Part shown: positions 17,950 through 26,676 of the stretch, piece by piece | Position numbering within the stretch: the first letter of the stretch is position 1 | How the letters are laid out: the number at the start of each line of letters is the position of its first letter | NCBI GenBank assembly: GCA_964464595.1 | Contig: CAYXGW010000008.1 | Coordinates: 36,822-100,821, forward strand | DNA: 64,000 bases | Reading direction: 5' to 3' | From: JADFJB01 sp964464595 | GTDB taxonomy: Bacteria; Zhuqueibacterota; JdFR-76; DREG01 | Position numbers and translations under genes: made by a program | The notes under the pieces: generated by a model | The model's database searches: none | What the model was told of the DNA's origin: nothing | What the model saw: only the letters and a program-made list of their open reading frames with translations

Positions 17950-18339
17950 TCAGACAGCATATTATAATTTGTCAACTAACAAAATTTATTAAATAAGACA
18001 AAGTCGCCTGATCGAAGAGGCTAGGGTTGTTTAATCGGTAGAAGCTTCAAAGGATGTTTAAATTTGATCATCGTAACTTATAGAATCCGCACATACTCGA
18101 TATTTGTTACTTACTCATTAATTGAAGGAGTTCTTGATATTAGACTTTGCCAACTAAGTTGCTCTCCTCAAATAAGTCATTATGCAGCTTCAATACAGAT
18201 TTTTTAAAAAAATTCACTTTCAATGAAGAGAGGTGAATAGGCGAATGAAGTGAGTACCGTTGTTATATCTTCGGATTCCGAATTATTTTCAAAAAGTTTA
18301 GTATAGTCATCTAATTTGTTTATTTAGTTCGAAACACAT
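17950..18339. other. Intergenic with a relic of the SGNH gene
   Basis: About 390 bp. It contains the 43-bp relic listed separately and otherwise no gene or hairpin that I can support. Confidence 0.5.
18225..18267 (-). pseudogene. 43-bp relic of a third SGNH hydrolase copy
   Basis: Matches 12070-12112 (copy A) and the equivalent bases of copy B with two mismatches over 43 bp. Nothing else of the gene remains on either side. It indicates that the SGNH unit once extended or was copied beyond gmd. Confidence 0.8.
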
Positions 18340-19176
18340 TTAATTTTCTAACAGTAGCTCCACACTTTCCTTAGAATAGAATTGCCAAAAAGCTCCGTCT
18401 GTCTTCAACAGTTTCTGTTGGAGAAACCGCATCAGTTCCGTATCATAAAGTCTGTTCCTGTTTTTGCATTCCAATAATTCATTAAGCGCCAGGGCTTCAG
18501 GTGCGATTACACCTAAAGATTTTCCACCCGAAGTAATAATATCCTCATAACGCAAGATTGATCCTTCCGGAAGAATTTTCTGATATTTTTCAAAGAACCA
18601 AGATAGAAGTTGCAACTGGCGGTCTGTCGTGTCTTCTATTCGCTCGAGAGTCTGCGCCAGGTCGATGTCCAGCCTTTCTGCATTATGGGCATGGCCATTT
18701 GCAACAGGTAACTCTGTACTATTCCAGGAGGCCAATACAGATAGTGGATTGCGAATGACTGCATAGCATGGAAAGCGCTTAATCAAACTTTCAAGGACGG
18801 CTGTAAATGCAGCTGGATGCTTGACAACCAATACGAAATCAGGTGATAGCTCTTTTCTAATAGAAATTTCTCCAAGTGAAATAATACTTTCCCTTAGGCC
18901 GGATTTGGAACGCTGGTCTCCGATGGGATTATCCGGGACCAAGCCATTGACATGTTTTGATATTGCTGTTTTACAAGTTATTATTGATCTTCTTGTCTCT
19001 CCGAAAAAACGGTCAATCTCGTCGCAGATCCCATCATGATCCTTAAGTTTAGGAAACACATCAACATCCATTGGTTCATGCAAAGCAACAGTATTTGGCA
19101 GCTTATTTAATAAGTGACAGGTCAGCGTCGTACCGGAGCGTGGTACCCCGGTTAGAATAACATTGTACTTGTTCAT
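18340..19176 (-). CDS. PAPS-dependent sulfotransferase
   Basis: 278 aa. Donor loop VILTGVPRSGTTLTCHLL at the N-terminus and the 3'-phosphate element CYAVIRNPLSVLASW in the middle. Sequence outside these motifs differs from the other three sulfotransferases here, so each may act at a different position or sugar. Its ATG lies 6 nt after the stop of the glycosyltransferase upstream on the same strand, so the two are probably cotranscribed. Confidence 0.88.
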   Translation of the reverse strand: MNKYNVILTGVPRSGTTLTCHLLNKLPNTVALHEPMDVDVFPKLKDHDGICDEIDRFFGETRRSIITCKTAISKHVNGLVPDNPIGDQRSKSGLRESIISLGEISIRKELSPDFVLVVKHPAAFTAVLESLIKRFPCYAVIRNPLSVLASWNSTELPVANGHAHNAERLDIDLAQTLERIEDTTDRQLQLLSWFFEKYQKILPEGSILRYEDIITSGGKSLGVIAPEALALNELLECKNRNRLYDTELMRFLQQKLLKTDGAFWQFYSKESVELLLEN

Positions 19177-19182
19177 TTAAGT

Positions 19183-20151
19183 TCAGTATATTTGAGAAAC
19201 ATTTTCTAAAATATTTAGAAAGGCCTTTCGTTCATTCATCAGTTCATGCTTGGCAACAGTCATAGTGGCATTGGCCAACATCTGGCGCATTTGAGTTGGA
19301 GGTAGTTGTAAAGCAGCTTCAGCGGCCTTCAAGATGCCTTCTAAAGTAAATTCCGGTCGAAAACAATTGTATCCCGGCAGACAAAACGAGCGATTGCCGA
19401 TACAATCCGGACAGACAACCAAGGTGCCCATTGCCATGCCTTCCAATGCCGGTAAATGAAATCCTTCGTAGGGATTGGCTGTAGGTACAAAGACCGTAAT
19501 CTTAGCACGGTTGACCTGACTTAGAAAATCTGACCGTGAGAAGAGGTGGGTGGTCAAGATTTCGATTCTTCGGTCTGATCTCTCTAAACGCCGTAATAAC
19601 TCCAGCCCCAATTCGGGCTGTTTTTTGGCGACGATCAGCAGGTCATAATCCTTCTCAGAACTTTCCCTGGGTTTAGGGAAATCCTGTGCGTCTATACTGC
19701 CCGGGATGACAAATAACGGTCCATTTACCTGGTGAGTTTCCCTAAGGGCAATCCCAACATCCTCACTTATACAGATTCGGATTGCTTTATTTTTTAGAAA
19801 AGAATAACGAATGTCTTCTGGTTGCGCGTGTCTCATACCCAGGATTAAATTGATCACCGGCACGGAACAATCTCCCCTTTGATCCTCACTAAGTACCAAC
19901 CAATCAACCCCTGCCAGGCATAAAACATCCGGGCGAATTGCATGCCAGGATGCAAGGGCTTGAGCTTTGAGATCCAGCCACGGGTTGCTTTCATCCCAGA
20001 TTGTTTCCTTAGAGAAATAGGCGTATGGCACATAATCGGGAGAATGTCGGACATGGTTGAAATAATGCCAGACTTTTAGATGTCCACCGGTAAATCCTCG
20101 AAAATCTCTGTGAAATAAAACACTATGCATTTTCATACGGTTAATTGTCAT
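19183..20151 (-). CDS. Glycosyltransferase, GT4-like (GT-B fold)
   Basis: 322 aa. The C-terminal half has the GT4 donor-site motif YEGFHLPALEGMAMGTLVV, with the two Glu of the EX7E pattern, and a preceding Rossmann-like strand (DLLIVAKKQPELGLELL). The N-terminal acceptor domain (KVWHYFNHVRHSPDYVPYAYF) is also duplicated as a relic at 23.6-23.8 kb. Transfers a sugar to the growing polysaccharide on the cytoplasmic side; donor unknown. Overlaps the upstream methyltransferase gene by 11 nt. Confidence 0.85.
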   Translation of the reverse strand: MTINRMKMHSVLFHRDFRGFTGGHLKVWHYFNHVRHSPDYVPYAYFSKETIWDESNPWLDLKAQALASWHAIRPDVLCLAGVDWLVLSEDQRGDCSVPVINLILGMRHAQPEDIRYSFLKNKAIRICISEDVGIALRETHQVNGPLFVIPGSIDAQDFPKPRESSEKDYDLLIVAKKQPELGLELLRRLERSDRRIEILTTHLFSRSDFLSQVNRAKITVFVPTANPYEGFHLPALEGMAMGTLVVCPDCIGNRSFCLPGYNCFRPEFTLEGILKAAEAALQLPPTQMRQMLANATMTVAKHELMNERKAFLNILENVSQIY

Positions 20152-20926
20152 GATTTTGTATTTCTTTCAGGCTTTGGTTCGTGTAGTAAGGATAACCACC
20201 CTTATTTTGTCTAGTGGAAAGTCTGACCTTTAGTGAAGAGATTATCCAATTAATCGGATTTTTGGATTTGCGGCAAATGGCAACAGGATCCCATGAAACT
20301 CTTAAACCATATTTTTTTCGATCAAACATATTTTCCGGATAATAAACATTCACAGATAATCCGGCTTGTTTGTACCTCGAAAAATAATCGAGCTCTGGTT
20401 GATGGACATGGTTCATGATATCCGGACTTTTAGGATACAAATCAACCGTCTTTTTTAAAGGATAAATCGGTACCATTATTACAGCAATACCATTTGGTTT
20501 TAACACTCGATAAATTTCACTAATTGCTTTTCTATCATCTGGAATATGTTCTAATACATGAGCACAGGATATGAAATCAAAAGAACTTTCTGCAAAATTT
20601 AATGCTGTTAAATCCATTTTTGTTACTTCAAATCGATCATATTTCTCTGTGTATTTATCAATTTTTATATATTCACTAGCCTGTCGTTCAAAATAATCGA
20701 CAAGAAAACTTTCCGGGGCTACGTGCAAAATGCTTGAATTATTCTTTGGAAGGTCAAATTTCCGCAATATCAATTTATAGCTTCTATGACGATGATGACT
20801 ATTGCATACCGGGCATCTACAATCAAATGTTAACTGTCTACTATGATCCTGACTTTTTGAGTTACAGGGCAAAAAGTTGTCGCCTTCCCAGCCACATATA
20901 GGGCATACCGATGAATTATGGACCAT
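20141..20926 (-). CDS. SAM-dependent methyltransferase with N-terminal zinc ribbon
   Basis: 261 aa. Two CxxC pairs near the start (CPICGWEG and CPVCNSHHRHR) suggest a zinc ribbon. The class I methyltransferase core follows: ILHVAPES, an acidic ligand in YIKIDKYTEKYDRFEVTKMD, and FDFISCAHVLEHIPDD (Methyltransf_11 type). Probably methylates a sugar of the surface glycan; the target is not visible from sequence. Overlap with the next gene implies an operon. Confidence 0.85.
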   Translation of the reverse strand: MVHNSSVCPICGWEGDNFLPCNSKSQDHSRQLTFDCRCPVCNSHHRHRSYKLILRKFDLPKNNSSILHVAPESFLVDYFERQASEYIKIDKYTEKYDRFEVTKMDLTALNFAESSFDFISCAHVLEHIPDDRKAISEIYRVLKPNGIAVIMVPIYPLKKTVDLYPKSPDIMNHVHQPELDYFSRYKQAGLSVNVYYPENMFDRKKYGLRVSWDPVAICRKSKNPINWIISSLKVRLSTRQNKGGYPYYTNQSLKEIQNHDN

Positions 20927-21036
20927 TCGTCATCTCCTTTTTATAAGAAAAAAAAGACAGCCAACTAACGAACAAGTTCACCTGCTGCTATGGTGCGTAG
21001 CAGAATAGAGGTCAGCTGAAAAGCCATGTTATGCGA

Positions 21037-21627
21037 TTAACCAATGTCTTTATTCTTTTTACCGATAGCACTTGATGCATTGGCATGCCCTATATCGCTC
21101 GCCTTATTAGCATGTGGGAAGGGAGCATTCCGGCTATTTTCTCCCAAAAATGGGCATAGTTTTTCCCATCCATCCCCTTTTCCTAAATCTAAAACCAGCA
21201 AATCTTGCGGACGATTCCTGAAGTGACTTATTACCTCTTCGTTATGATCTTTGAATCGTTTGATATAGATATCCTCGTTGCCTTCGGGGCACCCAACACC
21301 ATATATCCATTTTCTCATCGGAGTTTCCTTTCGTCCGAAATGCTTGACCAGACTATTTATCCACAATCCTGGGTCTCTTAACATCAAAATAAACTTGCTA
21401 CCTGGAAACTTTTCGTCAAGCTCTTTATATATTATTGGCCAGGGATTATCTTTAAAGGCTTCGTATTCATCGACTAACTCATAAGCCATTGTGAGCACAT
21501 TTTTCCCAATATCTGGGTCGCTTAACCCGTTTGGCCCCGTGACTCGAAATCCTAATATCCTCAAAGCTACAGCAAGACTTGAGGTGCCGGTCCTGTGGAA
21601 GCCTATACAGAATACTTTGGCTTTCAT
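21037..21627 (-). CDS. Sulfotransferase-family protein (Sulfotransfer_4-like)
   Basis: 196 aa. Donor loop VFCIGFHRTGTSSLAVALRI and the later FPGSKFILMLRDPGLWINS match the short Sulfotransfer_4 type. The C-terminal ~25 residues are a low-complexity Ala/Asn/Gly/Lys tail unlike the family. Substrate unknown; the setting suggests glycan sulfation. Confidence 0.8.
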   Translation of the reverse strand: MKAKVFCIGFHRTGTSSLAVALRILGFRVTGPNGLSDPDIGKNVLTMAYELVDEYEAFKDNPWPIIYKELDEKFPGSKFILMLRDPGLWINSLVKHFGRKETPMRKWIYGVGCPEGNEDIYIKRFKDHNEEVISHFRNRPQDLLVLDLGKGDGWEKLCPFLGENSRNAPFPHANKASDIGHANASSAIGKKNKDIG

Positions 21628-21824
21628 TTTAACTCCTTACTTTTGCGCTTACCTAAGATTATCCAACCTAGTCGTAGTGCACATCGCCAAAAACAACCTT
21701 TTCCCTATCTTTCTGCTTTATACAACTTTCAGTGATAGCAAACAATGGGATGATGACAGTCTAAGTCAAGCTAACCAATATCTTCGTAATTACATTTATT
21801 ACCCGCATAAATCAATGATTCTAC

Positions 21825-22625
21825 TTATAAAGTATAACCTAGTTTACCTGCTGATTCATGGCATAGCTTTTTGATATTTTCTCGATCTTCTATCGTCAAA
21901 GAACTCGGGCTTTTTGGTTTTTTACTTTTTCGCATTTCTTTTATAGTTTTTAACTCTTCATTTGATATTTCGAATTGATCTTTCATAATTTTTTCGGGAT
22001 TTTCTATCAGTTCTTCATAGCGGATCAATGAAATATGGGAGATATTTTCAATGATGGAATCTGCAACAAAATTCCATAATAAGCAACGCCGTACAGAATA
22101 GTTTGTAGCTTCTTCCAGTTGGTCTAGCGATTTTTTCTGAGATTCAGAAATAAGAGCAGGATTGATATTTGTTATGCCTGGTATTGATACTTTGGCCAAA
22201 TGTGGAAAAGAATGTTTCCAAGAAGAGATGTTATCATATGGATTTCTTACTAATACTAAGACTTTAATCTCAGGAATCTGTTCTAAAAAGGTTTGCATTA
22301 TGGGAATCATCCCAAGTGTTTTTTTAATTAGCAAGACAAATTGTTCGTTTTGAATGTTGGCAGGAAGCCAAGGTACGCGAACATCAATCTGTTTTGTGTC
22401 TTCAACAATTTTGTTCTCAATAGGGATGCCTTGCAATATTTTACGACGATAGTCCTCATAATAGCCTAATATATTGGATCGAAAGTTACTGGGAGTTAAA
22501 TTGCGGAGAAAGCCACGCATTTCTGCAGGTTCATTGAGTGCCGCACAATTGTTGATTTTATTTAGCAAATAACAAAAATATGATGTGCCGGATCTTGGGA
22601 AAGCAGTAAGGAGGAAATTATTCAA
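21825..22625 (-). CDS. PAPS-dependent sulfotransferase
   Basis: 266 aa. Donor loop LLTAFPRSGTSYFCYLLNK and 3'-phosphate element VLVLVRNPYDNISSWKHSF are clear, and SLIRYEELIENPEK is the usual sulfotransferase segment before the C-terminal helices. It is one of four complete members in this locus. It lies 29 nt downstream of the putative glycosyltransferase at 22655. Confidence 0.88.
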   Translation of the reverse strand: MNNFLLTAFPRSGTSYFCYLLNKINNCAALNEPAEMRGFLRNLTPSNFRSNILGYYEDYRRKILQGIPIENKIVEDTKQIDVRVPWLPANIQNEQFVLLIKKTLGMIPIMQTFLEQIPEIKVLVLVRNPYDNISSWKHSFPHLAKVSIPGITNINPALISESQKKSLDQLEEATNYSVRRCLLWNFVADSIIENISHISLIRYEELIENPEKIMKDQFEISNEELKTIKEMRKSKKPKSPSSLTIEDRENIKKLCHESAGKLGYTL

Positions 22626-22654
22626 AATATACTTTAATAAATATTACTAAAATT

Positions 22655-23551
22655 TTATCCATTGAATTTCAGTATAGATTTAAACAATTCTAAATCATTC
22701 AGCCCGCTATGTTGGGTTAAGATATTTTTTATTACGGATGAAATTTGAGGATATTGCTGCAGCAATTGTATTACTGTTTGTTTGCCACCGGTTCCTGCCA
22801 AGAGATTCTTAAAGCTATGATAATGATGGAAAATCACGCCTTGTTCTTCACGAGGCAAGGAATTATAGCGATTGCTTATACAATGATAACGTAAATTAAG
22901 TCTTTGAATGGCAATGGGTAAAGCAATTTGGTCCAAGAAATGAAGTGCATTCTTTCTTAAATCAACCCTGTCTAACAGATATTGTGCTGTATCCAGCCAA
23001 ACTCCTGGAAATCGCTTACTATTATTCAAGGCAATGAATCCGGCGTTAAAGTATGGGAGCATTCTTTCTTTTGTTCTTACTGAAAGACAAGTCTTTCCAG
23101 GAGTTGGTAAATCAAACAATTCATATAGAATTTGCCAATCTTTAGCATTTTTGTAGTACTGCGGTCTTCCTGCAAGTCTTAGACTTATATCATAAAGTTC
23201 AATCCCTTCGATGCCATCAAAAGAGGATTGGCAAAGTATATCGCTATCAAGATAAACATAATAGTGAGCTTGTACGGATTGTACAACTTTTGTAAAAATG
23301 TTAAACTTATTTCCGATGGGATAGCCCTTTATAGGGTTGGCAATAGGGATGATTATCACTTGCAGCTCTTTAAATATTTCTTTTGTTCCTTCTTGTAACT
23401 CTCCTTGAGGCACCCCTGCCAGTAAATGATAAGAACAATTTGCGTATAGACGAAGTGAAGTCGCTAATAAAAGAGCTTGTATTTCAATGATACCCGCTTG
23501 AGCGACAAAGCAAAAACAATATTTTTTTTGTATCTTATTGGTCAAGGTCAA
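22655..23551 (-). CDS. Putative glycosyltransferase, GT-A fold
   Basis: 298 aa. A DxD metal/nucleotide-sugar motif occurs in YYVYLDSDILCQSS, preceded by a strand-helix pattern (IGNKFNIFTKVVQSVQAHY) and followed by YFNAGFIALNNS, an arrangement seen in GT8-like and related nucleotide-diphospho-sugar transferases. The exact family is uncertain. The TTG start is supported by AGGA 4 nt upstream. Confidence 0.65.
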   Translation of the reverse strand: MTLTNKIQKKYCFCFVAQAGIIEIQALLLATSLRLYANCSYHLLAGVPQGELQEGTKEIFKELQVIIIPIANPIKGYPIGNKFNIFTKVVQSVQAHYYVYLDSDILCQSSFDGIEGIELYDISLRLAGRPQYYKNAKDWQILYELFDLPTPGKTCLSVRTKERMLPYFNAGFIALNNSKRFPGVWLDTAQYLLDRVDLRKNALHFLDQIALPIAIQRLNLRYHCISNRYNSLPREEQGVIFHHYHSFKNLLAGTGGKQTVIQLLQQYPQISSVIKNILTQHSGLNDLELFKSILKFNG

Positions 23552-23619
23552 TCGTTCCTAATCGTTCAAACACCGAAAGCTGTGTCTTTATACAAATGCA
23601 CTAAAATATTATCTAGGAT

Positions 23620-23772
23620 CGAACCACCGGATACTTTCATCCCAGTTTGGCTTCTTAGAATAATTGACGTATAGGGCATGATTACGAGAATGCGGATATG
23701 GGCCAGATTTTTGGATGTCCACACTGGTAAATCCTGTAAAATCTCTGTGAAAGAAAATGCTGCATTGCTCAT
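23620..23772 (-). pseudogene. Relic of a GT4 glycosyltransferase N-terminus
   Basis: About 150 bp that align with the first ~50 codons of the glycosyltransferase at 20151. The minus-strand bases around FTxDFTGGH...VWHYF and the WDES segment are recognisable, but small shifts and substitutions break the frame. Lies between the GT-A gene and wzt. Confidence 0.75.
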
Positions 23773-23785
23773 GAAGTTTAGTTCT

Positions 23786-25051
23786 CTAACTGACTAAATG
23801 TTTTTCCATTTCTTGCAGGCTTAGATATACCTTAGCCTGCAAGTCCACAGTCCCAGAAAATTTGGCTTTATTTTCAATAATCTCAAATACCCCCACCCCT
23901 ACCTGTTTATCAAGCAACATACTTACTTTGTATGTCATCATTTCCCCTAAGCGTACAACCAGCGAATAGGAACCCGGTGCCAGAACAGGTGACAAAATAA
24001 AAAAGACAGTGGTTTGCTGATTCTCATCGAGTTCTAGTGTTTGTCCCATCGCTTCCGTGCTTGTGCCATAAATACTGTAGCCTCGGTCATCCCTTAACAC
24101 AAATCCGATATTGGGATTCTTGATTTTGGAATCAATTTCAGCTTGAATCCGGATGACAATCCTATCGCCGGCTAGAAAGGCAACCGTATCCTTGAGTTCT
24201 TTGTCCAGAATCTTGACGTCCAAAATTTGTCCGGATTCAGAACCAAAACTGACTTTCGCACCAGGAAGCTTTGTTGCTGTTTTTTGTGCTACTTTAAGTT
24301 TATGGTTGGAATATTCTGTCTGCTTTTGTCTCATTAGCATCAAATATTGCTCAGTAACTTCTTCCGGATCGCCGATATCTATAATTCTACCTTCGTCCAA
24401 TAAAATTGCTTTACTACATGCACTCTTTATTAGATTAATATTATGTGTTACCAATAAAACTGTTTTCTCATCGGTTCTAAAAGATTCCATCTTGACCACG
24501 CATTTGTGCTGAAAAAAAACATCGCCCACGGACAGAGCCTCATCTACAACCAGGATTTCCGGATCAATGTTCACAGCCGCGGCAAAAGCCAGGCGCATCT
24601 GCATACCACTTGAATAGGACTTGACTGGTTGATCAATAAACTCTCCGATCTCAGCAAAAGATTCAATATCCGGAAAACGATTCTCCATATCTTTTTGATT
24701 GAAACCATTCAGGGCACCGTTCATGTAGACATTTTCACGCCCGGTAAATTCGGGATCAAAGCCGGCGCCGAGTTCCAATAAGGCAGAGATCCGCCCGTTA
24801 ATGTCAACATCACCACTTGTTGGCTTGATTACACCGCAGATAATCTTTAATAAGGTGCTCTTACCACTGCCATTGTGACCAATGATACCGACCGTTTGCC
24901 CTTTCTCTATACTAAGGGAAACATCGTTGAGCGCATAGAATTCGTGATGGAATTTCTTACCATTAAAGCTGATGATCTCACGCAGGCGGTCTCTTGGGGA
25001 ATTATACAACCGGTAAAGTTTGCTAACATTGTTAACTTGGATGGCTTTCAT
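23786..25051 (-). CDS. wzt: Polysaccharide ABC exporter, ATP-binding subunit with glycan-binding C-terminus
   Basis: 421 aa. Walker A GHNGSGKST (residues 58-66), signature SYSSGMQMRL (145-154) and Walker B ILVVDEALSVGD (166-177). The extra C-terminal ~150 residues form a predicted beta-sandwich as in Wzt proteins that recognise the finished polysaccharide end. Energises export of a lipid-linked glycan through Wzm, encoded about 170 bp upstream on the same strand. A C-terminal sensor domain usually goes with a modified chain terminus, here conceivably methylated or sulfated. Confidence 0.93.
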   Translation of the reverse strand: MKAIQVNNVSKLYRLYNSPRDRLREIISFNGKKFHHEFYALNDVSLSIEKGQTVGIIGHNGSGKSTLLKIICGVIKPTSGDVDINGRISALLELGAGFDPEFTGRENVYMNGALNGFNQKDMENRFPDIESFAEIGEFIDQPVKSYSSGMQMRLAFAAAVNIDPEILVVDEALSVGDVFFQHKCVVKMESFRTDEKTVLLVTHNINLIKSACSKAILLDEGRIIDIGDPEEVTEQYLMLMRQKQTEYSNHKLKVAQKTATKLPGAKVSFGSESGQILDVKILDKELKDTVAFLAGDRIVIRIQAEIDSKIKNPNIGFVLRDDRGYSIYGTSTEAMGQTLELDENQQTTVFFILSPVLAPGSYSLVVRLGEMMTYKVSMLLDKQVGVGVFEIIENKAKFSGTVDLQAKVYLSLQEMEKHLVS

Positions 25052-25223
25052 AAAATATGGTTGAGGTTAACGTTTACGGTTAAAGTTGGATTAGGATTAA
25101 GGTTTTAGGGAAATAAATTTGATTATTGTTTTTACCTGGAAAAGTGTGAATCATAATCATTTATTTACACAACGCTGTTATTTACGTATTTTCCTGTGAA
25201 TAAAAAAAAACTTCATTGCAATA

Positions 25224-26036
25224 CTATAGCACATCCGCGAATGCGGGCTTTAATTTTCTAAAAATAAGTCCACCCACGACAAATGTGAATAAACCCAGCA
25301 ACAATAAGTAAGAAACTTCCTCAAGGTATAAATCCGTCTTTCCTAATAACCCGACCCGATAAGCTTCTACGGTATGAAGCATCGGATTCAATCCATACAA
25401 TTTTTGAAAGCTGTCAGGAATTAGATGTCGCGGATAAATGATCGGTGTCAGGAAGAACCAGATGTTGACGAACACACCAATGATCTGACCGATATCTCTC
25501 ATGAAGACATTCAGAGCAGATAAAAGCCATGAAATCCCAAGAGCAAATATACAAGTCGCTAGAAAGAATGGTAGGATGAATAGAATTTTCAATGAGATGC
25601 CATATCCGAAAAGCTGTAGAAATATGACAAAGATTACCATTCCTATGAGATGGTTAATTATGGCGGCCACAAGGTGCGTAAGCGGCAAGATTTCAGATGG
25701 AAACACTGTTTTTCTGATCAGGGTGGATTGCTCAAGTACGACATTTGGTGCGCGGGTCACAACGTCGGCAAAAAACATCCATGGCAATAGACCTGCAACT
25801 AGCCAGATCGCAAATTCTGTTCCGTCATACTCGGCTCCCAATTTTATTTTAAGGATAACAGAGAAAATAAAATAGTATATAAGCAGCTGTGTTAAAGGAT
25901 GCAGGAAAGACCAGAAAATTCCAAGGAATGACCCTACATAACGCGCCTTTATGTCGCGGCTGACTATGCTGCGAATCATGTAATTGTTCTGATAAACAGT
26001 GAGTAGAAAATTAAGAAAATTTCGTATAATTCGCAT
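25224..26036 (-). CDS. wzm: Polysaccharide ABC exporter, permease subunit
   Basis: 270 aa with six predicted membrane segments and the ABC-2 family pattern (YVGSFLGIFWSFLHPLTQLL near the N-terminus; FLTPIIYPRHLIPDSFQKLY late). Forms the inner-membrane channel with Wzt. It appears to be the first gene of the minus-strand polysaccharide unit. Confidence 0.92.
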   Translation of the reverse strand: MRIIRNFLNFLLTVYQNNYMIRSIVSRDIKARYVGSFLGIFWSFLHPLTQLLIYYFIFSVILKIKLGAEYDGTEFAIWLVAGLLPWMFFADVVTRAPNVVLEQSTLIRKTVFPSEILPLTHLVAAIINHLIGMVIFVIFLQLFGYGISLKILFILPFFLATCIFALGISWLLSALNVFMRDIGQIIGVFVNIWFFLTPIIYPRHLIPDSFQKLYGLNPMLHTVEAYRVGLLGKTDLYLEEVSYLLLLGLFTFVVGGLIFRKLKPAFADVL

Positions 26037-26306
26037 GCTAGGCTTTAAATTCTCAGAAAGTTATCCCCGATGAACACAGCATAACAATGTAGATGAGAGT
26101 TTGGGGAACTACCCATTGCCACCATTAATTGTTTGAAGACTACCATATAGATAAAAGCGTTTCCTGGTGATTTCGCAATCATGACCAGAATTCCAGATTC
26201 TGCAATTGCTTTGACTAGATTTGTACAGGAATCTAATAAAAAGATATAGCTCCGCCACGTCACACCCAAAACAATTTCCTTCTAAATATCTCTAGATCCG
26301 TTATTT

Positions 26307-26447
26307 TTAGTTGGTCTTCTGAATAGTATTTAAAATTTCCAGTAGACATGGATCCTGATTTTGACGATAATCTTCAGAATTAAGACTGACATGAATCTCC
26401 GGCGTAATCCTATTTTCTATGACCATAACGGCGCTTATGATATAGGT
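26307..26447 (-). pseudogene. C-terminal relic of an S41-type peptidase
   Basis: 46 open codons and a stop, with no start. The text ITPEIHVSLNSEDYRQNQDP followed by LLEILNTIQ matches the usual end of S41 (tail-specific/tricorn-like) proteases (GI-PDI-V...ED...G-DP-LE-AL). Codons upstream end in an in-frame TAA. A second relic of the same gene end is at 57147-57212 in the opposite orientation. Confidence 0.65.
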
Positions 26448-26612
26448 TTATATAGCTGAAGTGATGGTTTATTTATCGTTTTTTGAATGATGGTAGCCTG
26501 ATAGTTTGAACTCATTTGAACCTGATGATGAAGTACCCAAAAACTCACACTGTGAACTCCATGAAATCTCTGCGACCATTGTGTCCATTTTCATATTATT
26601 TAAGGCGCACGT

Positions 26613-26674
26613 ATAACTTTGCACACTCACGATTGGACAAATCTTGTCGTTGATTTTCTGCAAGTGCCTAGATC
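26613..26674. repeat. Direct repeat R1 (~60 bp), 3' of the hydrolase gene
   Basis: Shares CTCACGATTGGACAAA and TTTTCTGCAAGTGCCTAGAT with R2 at 27842-27902. It ends 3 nt from the stop of the 26677 gene. The ends ACTTTGCA and TGCAAGT form a short inverted repeat. Confidence 0.85.
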
Positions 26675-26676
26675 CT

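Larger units (their letters stand above)
26037..26676. other. Decayed region between wzm and the hydrolase cluster
   Basis: About 640 bp. It contains an S41 peptidase C-terminal relic (26307-26447) and one copy of a direct repeat (26613-26674), listed separately. A minus-strand frame of 74 codons at 26045-26269 starts just after the relic, but I recognise no family in it and do not call it. Confidence 0.5.

Noticed and set aside
26045..26269. 74-codon minus-strand frame after wzm
   Set aside because: No recognised domain; it lies in a region of gene relics and has no upstream ribosome site.
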